The notes under the pieces were generated by a model, which had not been told where the DNA came from, ran no database searches, and saw only the letters and a list, made by a program, of their open reading frames with translations. From BM003 sp963699835 (GTDB lineage: Bacteria; Pseudomonadota; Gammaproteobacteria; Steroidobacterales; BM003): 64,000 nt of DNA. Below, in pieces: positions 58,579-64,000 of the stretch (positions are counted from its first letter, which is position 1; each line of letters starts with the position of its first letter). Position numbers and translations under genes: made by a program. The DNA lies in NCBI GenBank assembly GCA_963699835.1, contig CAVOVJ010000005.1, positions 164,097 through 228,096 of the forward strand, read 5' to 3'.

Positions 58579-58598
58579 AACACCTGGCGCTAGGTGTT
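58579..58598. promoter_or_regulatory. palindrome upstream of tolC
   Basis: AACACCT, six bases (GGCGCT), then AGGTGTT: a near-perfect 20-base palindrome 28 bases before the tolC ATG, in the untranslated leader. It could be an operator or an RNA hairpin in the leader. Confidence 0.4.
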
Positions 58599-58626
58599 TT
58601 AGTTGACTATATCACTAAATCGGTTA
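58598..58626 (-). promoter_or_regulatory. candidate tolC promoter with overlapping operator
   Basis: Read toward tolC, TATAGT (58612-58607) is a good -10 box with a weak -35 (TTGTGC) 16 bases upstream. The -10 lies inside an imperfect inverted repeat, TTTAGT-N10-ACTAAA on the plus strand (58598-58619), of the size bound by MarR- or TetR-type repressors. Found by eye only. Confidence 0.4.
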
Positions 58627-58765
58627 AGCACAAACCCGGTTTTTATTGGTCGGGGCCCCCGTGCCGGGATTCTCCTTCATTGCAGACCACGCAGACATCA
58701 ATTGGTTGCAATGAATCCCGAGGCCTCGTGTTCGTTGCCGGTCCCGGGTCGTCGCGCGATGATAC

Positions 58766-59417
58766 CTAGAATTCGAAATGAGTGATTTCCGGCACATTTT
58801 TCAACGGCTGGTACCACCGTTTCGAACAGGACCTGCCGCAGCCATTCGTCGTCGGTCACGCGAGTGATAAGCAGCGCTTCCATCACCGGCGCCACGCCGA
58901 CGACGACGAACAGGCGACCACCGATTTTCAGCGCATCCTGAAAGCGCTGATCGAGGTGTGGCAGGGAGCCGGTGACCGCGACGGCGTCATAACGGTTGCG
59001 CTGGGCGAGATTCATCGCATCCGCGCAGTCGATGTTGACGTTGTCGACCCCCAGCGCGGCCAGCTTTTCGCGCGCGCGGATACAGAAATCCTCGTGGATC
59101 TCCATACTCCTGACGCGCCCGCCGAGACGCGCAAGGCATGCGGTCAGGAAGCCGCTTCCCGTGCCGATTTCCAGCACATTGTCGGTAGAACGCAGCTCGA
59201 GGGCCTGCAACAGTCGCCCCTCCTGCTGCGGCGTCATCATGGTTTCACCAAGACCCAGATCAATGGCAGTATCGGCGAACGCCAGCTCCCGGTAAGCTTC
59301 GGGAACGAAATGCTCCCGGGGTATCTGGATCAGGGTGTCGAGGACCTTCTCGTCGAGAACGTCCCAGGCACGAACCTGCTGTTCGACCATCTGCACCCGG
59401 GCCGAATCGAAATTCAT
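58766..59417 (-). CDS. pcm: protein-L-isoaspartate O-methyltransferase, frameshift near the C terminus
   Basis: A 216-residue methyltransferase that repairs isoaspartyl residues in aged proteins. It has RVQMVEQQVRAWDVLDEKVLD, the LGLGETMMTPQQEGRLLQAL substrate region, the SAM loop VLEIGTGSGFLTACLARLG and DAVAVTGSLPHLDQRF. In the annotated frame the protein runs on to 58698. A one-base break near 58808 restores the usual ending ETVVPPLKNVPEITHFEF followed by TAG at 58766-58768, matching the family C terminus. The ATG at 59417 is the conserved start. It is divergent from the GGDEF-EAL gene. Confidence 0.9.
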
Positions 59418-59614
59418 TGCCTGGCTCCTGCTAGACCGCGCGCGGGCGGGAAAGGCCGTAAAGGTAACGGACTGGACGTTTCCGTGACAAGCAGGGGCCG
59501 GGCATTATGGTTAATTCATCGGCTGCATGGCCGCCCATGAGATATGCTTGAGCGAAAACAAAATACGCGACGGCGCGACCGTCTTCCCGTACGCACAGAC
59601 GACAAGAGCCCTGG

Positions 59615-61948
59615 ATGCCCGCTGACCGGCTGACAATAATACTGCTGCTCGTCGTCCTCGCCGCTGTGATCCTTATCCTCGGTGGAGCCCTGTGGCTGAC
59701 GCGGCAACGTATGCGCGAGCGAATCGAGCGCCTGCGCGGCGAAATCGGGGAAATTGCTGACGGTGGTCTTTTCCATGAGCGGGTGTCGCGCTCCGCGGCA
59801 GACGATCCGTTTGCCGGGCTGGAGACCAGTATCAATGCCGTGTTCGATGCCGTTCAGGGCGTCGAGCGCGAGCAGCGTGAGCGCGATACGTTGTTTCACG
59901 GGCTCGCCGAGCAGGTCGATCAGGCCGTCGTCATCCACCGTGATAAAGTCGAGTTCGCCAACCCGCGCCTGGCCGCGCTGCGCGGCGTGCGCCAGTCCGA
60001 TCTTGAGAACGAGACCTTCACGGACCTGATTCACGAGCCGTACCGCGAGGAACTCCGGTCCTATCTGGAGCCGGTCCTGGCGGGTCGCAAGGCAGGCAAG
60101 CCGATCGAGGCGCAGATGCTGGATCGTCACGGCAACGGCGTCTGGGTCCGGATCACGTCGCATCCGATCCAGTATCAGGGCCAGCCGGCGGTGATGTCGG
60201 TCATCCTCGATATCTCCCACCAGAAAGCGCTGGAGGGGGCGCTGGAGCAGGGCCGGATTCAGACCAGGGTGACCCTTGAAAGCGTCGCCGAGGGGGTCGT
60301 GACCACCGACAGCGCCGGCAAAATCGACTACATCAACAGCGCGGCCGAACAGCTTACGGGCGTTCTCAGCGCGGACGCGCTCGGGCGCCGCTTCAGCGAC
60401 CTGGTTTCTCTGGTGGATGAGAGTGACCGGCGCCGGGTGGCGGACCCGGTGCGCGCCTGTCTTGCGCGCCAGCAACGCATCGTGATGGGCGGCCGTACCC
60501 TCTTGTTGCCTGCCGCCGGCGATGATGAGATCGCGGTGGAAATGACCGCATCGCCGATCAACAATCTCGCTGGGGAAACCGTCGGCGCGGTGATCGTGCT
60601 GCGCGACGTATCGGAAATGCGCGGTCTCGCCCGGCAGATGACTTACCAGGCGAGCCACGATCCGTTGACCGGGCTGATCAACCGGCGCGAATTCGAGAGC
60701 CGGATCGACGAATCCCTGGCGACCGCGCGCAGCGGTGAGGCGAGTCATGTGCTCTGCTACCTGGATCTGGATCGCTTCAAGGTCGTCAACGACTCGTGCG
60801 GGCATGCGGCCGGCGATAATCTGTTGCGCGAAATCGCCGGACTGATCAAGGACAAGGTGCGCGACTCCGATTCGGTAGGGCGACTCGGGGGTGATGAGTT
60901 CGGCATGCTCCTGGTGGGCTGCCCGCTCAAGAAAGCCCGCCAGATTGCCGATGAGGTCGTTCAGGTTATCAATGCCTACCGCTTTGTATGGCGCGACAAG
61001 ATTTTCGCGCTGGGCGCCAGCATCGGGTTGGTCGAGATCGGCCTCGAAAGCGGTGCTCTCGAAGATCTGTTGAGCGCGGCCGATTCGGCCTGTTACGTCG
61101 CGAAGCAGAACGGGCGGGGCCAGATTCACGTCTATTCGTCGCGGGACGAGGCGAAAGCCCGCCACCGCGGCGAGATCCTGTGGCTGCAGAAACTGCAGAG
61201 CGCGCTAAAGGACGACCGCTTCGAGCTTTACACGCAGTCGATCCTGGCGCTCGGGCAAGGAGGCGGCAGTGGTCCAGGCGTCGAGGTGCTGCTGCGGCTC
61301 CGCGGCGAGGACGGTGTCGAAGTCTCACCATACGAATTCATGCAGTCCGCCGAACGCTATCACCTGATGCCGCAAATAGATCGCTGGGTGGTGCAGACCA
61401 CGCTGGCTGCGCTCGGCCGCGACGTGATCCGGCTGCCACACCAGCGCAGTTGTTCGATAAACCTGTCGGGTCAGACGCTCGGCGATGAGCAGTTCCTGGA
61501 ATTCGTCGTCGATTGCCTCGATCACAGCGGTGTTTCGCCGGATCGGATTTGTTTCGAGGTGACTGAGGCTGCGGTGGTCGACAATCTCAGTCATGCCAGG
61601 CGTTTCATCGCGGTACTGCACGGCATGGGTTGTGAGTTCGCGCTGGACGATTTCGGCAGCGGGCTCGGGTCGTTTGCAAATCTCAAGAATCTGTCGATCG
61701 ATTATCTGAAGATCGACGGGTCCTACACCCGAAATCTGGGCGAGGATACGGTCAACCGGGCGATGGTCGCCGCGCTGATCAAGCTGTCGCGAACGCTGCG
61801 TTTCCAGGTTGTTGCCGAACAGGTCGAAGACGAAGACTCGCTGGAAACTGTGCGCGAGATGGGCGTCGACTTCATCCAGGGCTATGCAGTCGGGCGTCCC
61901 AGAGCATTGCACCTCGCTGTTGCAGAGGTGACGGCAAACATTGCTTAG
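59615..61948 (+). CDS. PAS-GGDEF-EAL cyclic-di-GMP synthase/phosphodiesterase
   Basis: A 777-residue signalling protein. One N-terminal membrane helix (TIILLLVVLAAVILILGGAL) is followed by a short HAMP-like coil and two PAS domains (residues about 95-205 and 215-330). The diguanylate cyclase domain follows with the active site GRLGGDEFGML near residue 430 and an inhibitory I-site RDSD five residues before it. The EAL domain begins near residue 530 with EVLLR in place of EALLR and keeps NLSGQ, DDFGSG, LKIDGSYTR, AEQVE and FIQGYAVGRP. Both halves therefore look catalytically complete. It makes or breaks c-di-GMP in response to an unknown signal sensed by the PAS domains. Confidence 0.93.
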   Translation: MPADRLTIILLLVVLAAVILILGGALWLTRQRMRERIERLRGEIGEIADGGLFHERVSRSAADDPFAGLETSINAVFDAVQGVEREQRERDTLFHGLAEQVDQAVVIHRDKVEFANPRLAALRGVRQSDLENETFTDLIHEPYREELRSYLEPVLAGRKAGKPIEAQMLDRHGNGVWVRITSHPIQYQGQPAVMSVILDISHQKALEGALEQGRIQTRVTLESVAEGVVTTDSAGKIDYINSAAEQLTGVLSADALGRRFSDLVSLVDESDRRRVADPVRACLARQQRIVMGGRTLLLPAAGDDEIAVEMTASPINNLAGETVGAVIVLRDVSEMRGLARQMTYQASHDPLTGLINRREFESRIDESLATARSGEASHVLCYLDLDRFKVVNDSCGHAAGDNLLREIAGLIKDKVRDSDSVGRLGGDEFGMLLVGCPLKKARQIADEVVQVINAYRFVWRDKIFALGASIGLVEIGLESGALEDLLSAADSACYVAKQNGRGQIHVYSSRDEAKARHRGEILWLQKLQSALKDDRFELYTQSILALGQGGGSGPGVEVLLRLRGEDGVEVSPYEFMQSAERYHLMPQIDRWVVQTTLAALGRDVIRLPHQRSCSINLSGQTLGDEQFLEFVVDCLDHSGVSPDRICFEVTEAAVVDNLSHARRFIAVLHGMGCEFALDDFGSGLGSFANLKNLSIDYLKIDGSYTRNLGEDTVNRAMVAALIKLSRTLRFQVVAEQVEDEDSLETVREMGVDFIQGYAVGRPRALHLAVAEVTANIA

Positions 61949-61975
61949 GTCATGACGGGCCCGTAGCGCTGCGGC

Positions 61976-62008
61976 AAAAAAAACGCCAGCCGAGGGGCTG
62001 GCGTTTTT
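61976..62008. terminator. bidirectional terminator between the GGDEF-EAL gene and hppA
   Basis: CGCCAGCC at 61984-61991, loop GAGG, then GGCTGGCG at 61996-62003, with an A-run before (61976-61983) and a T-run after (62004-62008). It can therefore terminate both the rightward GGDEF-EAL transcript and the leftward hppA transcript. Confidence 0.92.
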
Positions 62009-62030
62009 GCGAGCAGAGTTGTTTAGACTA

Positions 62031-64000
62031 TCAGACGATCAGCGCAACGATCAGCAACGCAACGATGTTGATGATTTTGATCAGCGGGTTGATGGCCGGG
62101 CCCGCGGTGTCCTTGTAGGGGTCGCCCACGGTATCGCCAGTAACGGCCGCTTTGTGAGCGTCCGATCCCTTGCCGCCGAAGTGACCGTCCTCGATGTACT
62201 TCTTGGCATTGTCCCATGCTCCGCCACCGGTCGTCATCGAGATTGCGACGAACAGTCCGGTGATGATGGTGCCAAGCAGCACCCCACCGAGCGCCTGCGG
62301 GCCAAGCAGCCAGCCGACCAGCACCGGTACCAGGATCGGCAGCAGTGACGGCAGGATCATCTCGCGGATGGCGGCCCGCGTCAGCAGGTCGACCGCGCGC
62401 GAGTAGTCGGGTTTGCCGGTGCCTTCCATGATGCCCGGGATTTCCTTGAACTGGCGCCGGACCTCGGTCACGACCGCGCCGGCAGAACGTCCGACGGCCT
62501 CCATCGCCATAGCGGCGAACTGATACGGCACGAGACCGCCGAGCAGCAGGCCGATAACGACCATATGATCGGAAAGATCGAAGGTCATGTTCGCGCCGAG
62601 GCTCTCGAGCGTATGCGTGTAGTCGGCAAACAGCACCAGCGCGGCGAGACCGGCGGAGCCGATCGCGTAACCCTTGGTTACGGCCTTGGTCGTGTTGCCC
62701 ACCGCGTCGAGCTGGTCGGTAATATTGCGCACTTCCGCCGGCAGTTCGGCCATTTCGGCGATGCCGCCCGCGTTATCGGTGATCGGACCGAATGCGTCCA
62801 GCGCGACGATCATGCCGGTCATGGACAGCATCGATGCCGCGGCGATCGCAACACCGTACAGACCCGCCAGCTCGAAAGCGCCCCAGATGCTTGCGCACAC
62901 CGCCAGCACCGGCAACGTCGTTGCCTTCATCGATACGCCGAGCCCGGCAATGATGTTGGTGGCGTCGCCGGTGGTCGAGGCTTCGGCAACCAGTTTGACC
63001 GGTTTGTAGTCGGTGCCGGTGTAGTACTCGGTGATGACGACCATGGCCGCGGTCAGCGCAAGGCCGATCAGGGCGGACAGGTAGAGACCCATCGCGTTGG
63101 CGCCCGGAACCCCGTCGAACATCATCGTCGTCGCGGGATAGAACGCAATCGCGGCTATCACGCCGGATACGATCACACCCTTGTAGAGGGCTCCCATGAT
63201 CTTGCCGGCAGGTCCGACGCGGACAAAAAACGTGCCGATGATCGAGGCGATGATCGACAGGCCGCCGAGCACCAGCGGATAGAGCACGCCGGCGCTACCC
63301 AGCTGATCTACCATCAGGCCACCGAGCAACATACAGGCGATCACGGTTACTGCGTAGGTTTCGAAAAGGTCGGCCGCCATGCCGGCGCAGTCGCCGACAT
63401 TATCGCCGACATTGTCGGCAATCACGCCGGGGTTGCGCGGATCGTCTTCAGGGATGCCGGCCTCGACCTTGCCGACCAGATCGGCGCCCACGTCAGCGCC
63501 TTTGGTGAAGATACCGCCACCGAGCCGGGCGAAAATCGAGATCAGCGAACCGCCGAAGGCGAGACCGATAAGCGGTTTGAGCGCCTTGTCGGCCGGCATC
63601 ATTCCGCTCAGGATCCAGTAGTAGCCGGCGACGCCGAGCAGACCGAGACCCACGACCAGCAGGCCGGTAATGGCGCCGCCGCGGAACGCCACGGGTAACG
63701 CGACCGCAACACCGTGGCGGGCCGCTTCCGCTGTACGGACGTTGGCGCGCACCGATACGAACATTCCGATATAACCGGCCAGCGCCGAGAATACAGCGCC
63801 GATCACGAAACCGATGGCCGTCGGCATATCGAGCGCCAGAGCAAGAACGATCGTCAACAGTACGCCGACCACCGCGATGGTGCCGTACTGACGATTCATG
63901 TAGGCCTTGGCGCCTTCCTGGATCGCGGCCGCAATTTCCTGCATGCGGTCATTGCCCGCCGGTTTGGCCAGTACCCAGCCGACCGAAACGGCGCCGTAGA
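62031..64000 (-). CDS. hppA: membrane H+-translocating pyrophosphatase, 5' end beyond window
   Basis: The open frame continues to the window edge, so the first residues are missing. About 655 residues with some 15 membrane segments are visible. The pyrophosphate-binding motif is GADVGADLVGKVEAGIPEDD followed by PRNPGVIADNVGDNVGDCAG. The conserved end has TGDTVGDPYKDTAGPAINPL. The GNTTKAVTKG motif has lysine at the position (460 in the usual numbering) where K+-dependent enzymes have alanine, so this should be a K+-independent proton pump. It couples pyrophosphate hydrolysis to proton export across the inner membrane, saving energy under low ATP. Confidence 0.95.
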   Translation of the reverse strand, partial: YGAVSVGWVLAKPAGNDRMQEIAAAIQEGAKAYMNRQYGTIAVVGVLLTIVLALALDMPTAIGFVIGAVFSALAGYIGMFVSVRANVRTAEAARHGVAVALPVAFRGGAITGLLVVGLGLLGVAGYYWILSGMMPADKALKPLIGLAFGGSLISIFARLGGGIFTKGADVGADLVGKVEAGIPEDDPRNPGVIADNVGDNVGDCAGMAADLFETYAVTVIACMLLGGLMVDQLGSAGVLYPLVLGGLSIIASIIGTFFVRVGPAGKIMGALYKGVIVSGVIAAIAFYPATTMMFDGVPGANAMGLYLSALIGLALTAAMVVITEYYTGTDYKPVKLVAEASTTGDATNIIAGLGVSMKATTLPVLAVCASIWGAFELAGLYGVAIAAASMLSMTGMIVALDAFGPITDNAGGIAEMAELPAEVRNITDQLDAVGNTTKAVTKGYAIGSAGLAALVLFADYTHTLESLGANMTFDLSDHMVVIGLLLGGLVPYQFAAMAMEAVGRSAGAVVTEVRRQFKEIPGIMEGTGKPDYSRAVDLLTRAAIREMILPSLLPILVPVLVGWLLGPQALGGVLLGTIITGLFVAISMTTGGGAWDNAKKYIEDGHFGGKGSDAHKAAVTGDTVGDPYKDTAGPAINPLIKIINIVALLIVALIV

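Noticed and set aside
62565..63698. 377-codon forward open frame opposite hppA
   Set aside because: Histidine/arginine-rich antisense translation, no family features.

Overview
The window reads as a stretch of chromosome from a high-GC gammaproteobacterium with a lipopolysaccharide outer membrane. This rests on the conserved block cutA-dsbD-tlpA-aroQ-accB-accC-prmA-(zinc ribbon/DUF3426)-dusB-fis-purH-purD, on rho behind trxA with divergent rhlB, on glnE, hldD, hldE, waaA and an LpxL-type acyltransferase, on tolC beside pcm, and on plsB. A membrane H+-pyrophosphatase and a groESL promoter carrying both a CIRCE operator and a sigma-32-like promoter suggest a Chromatiales/Woeseiales/Xanthomonadales-type lineage rather than an enteric. 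That placement is inference. I see no rRNA, tRNA, insertion sequence or CRISPR array.

Layout. 1-9 kb: the 3' part of an M16 peptidase, an ECF sigma/anti-sigma pair, a methyltransferase with an EamA exporter, a broken M1 aminopeptidase lipoprotein, a helix-hairpin-helix protein and a NarL-type regulator. 9-20 kb: the partner histidine kinase, a second EamA exporter with a D-cysteine desulfhydrase-like enzyme, a solitary phage-type tail sheath protein, a DUF427 protein and a fused oxoprolinase divergent from a sodium:solute symporter. 21-33 kb: two overlapping membrane GTPases, an alkyltransferase-like DNA repair protein, a YqiA-like esterase, plsB, small DUF proteins, cysQ, a YrfG-like nucleotidase, rhlB, trxA and rho. 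33-47 kb: a same-strand run from cutA to purD, covering copper tolerance, periplasmic thiol redox, shikimate, fatty acid initiation, ribosomal protein methylation, tRNA dihydrouridine, Fis and purines. 47-64 kb: groESL, glnE, a CHCC zinc finger, heptose/Kdo/lipid A genes, tolC, pcm, a GGDEF-EAL protein and the 3' part of hppA.

The sequence carries many single-base frame breaks, roughly 20 in 13 otherwise well conserved genes, plus one in-frame amber codon in purH. Protein similarity continues across each break in another frame, and indispensable genes (plsB, purH) are hit. Uncorrected indels in a draft or metagenomic assembly are the most economical explanation. Such genes are given here as one feature across the breaks.

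Neighbouring genes are often tightly coupled: at least eight pairs overlap by ATGA or GTGA. The items most worth a second look are the solitary tail sheath gene with its non-coding flank, DsbD with a duplicated N-terminal domain, the roughly 970-residue acidic zinc-ribbon/DUF3426 protein, the dual-control groESL promoter, the palindromes before tolC, and the purH amber codon.
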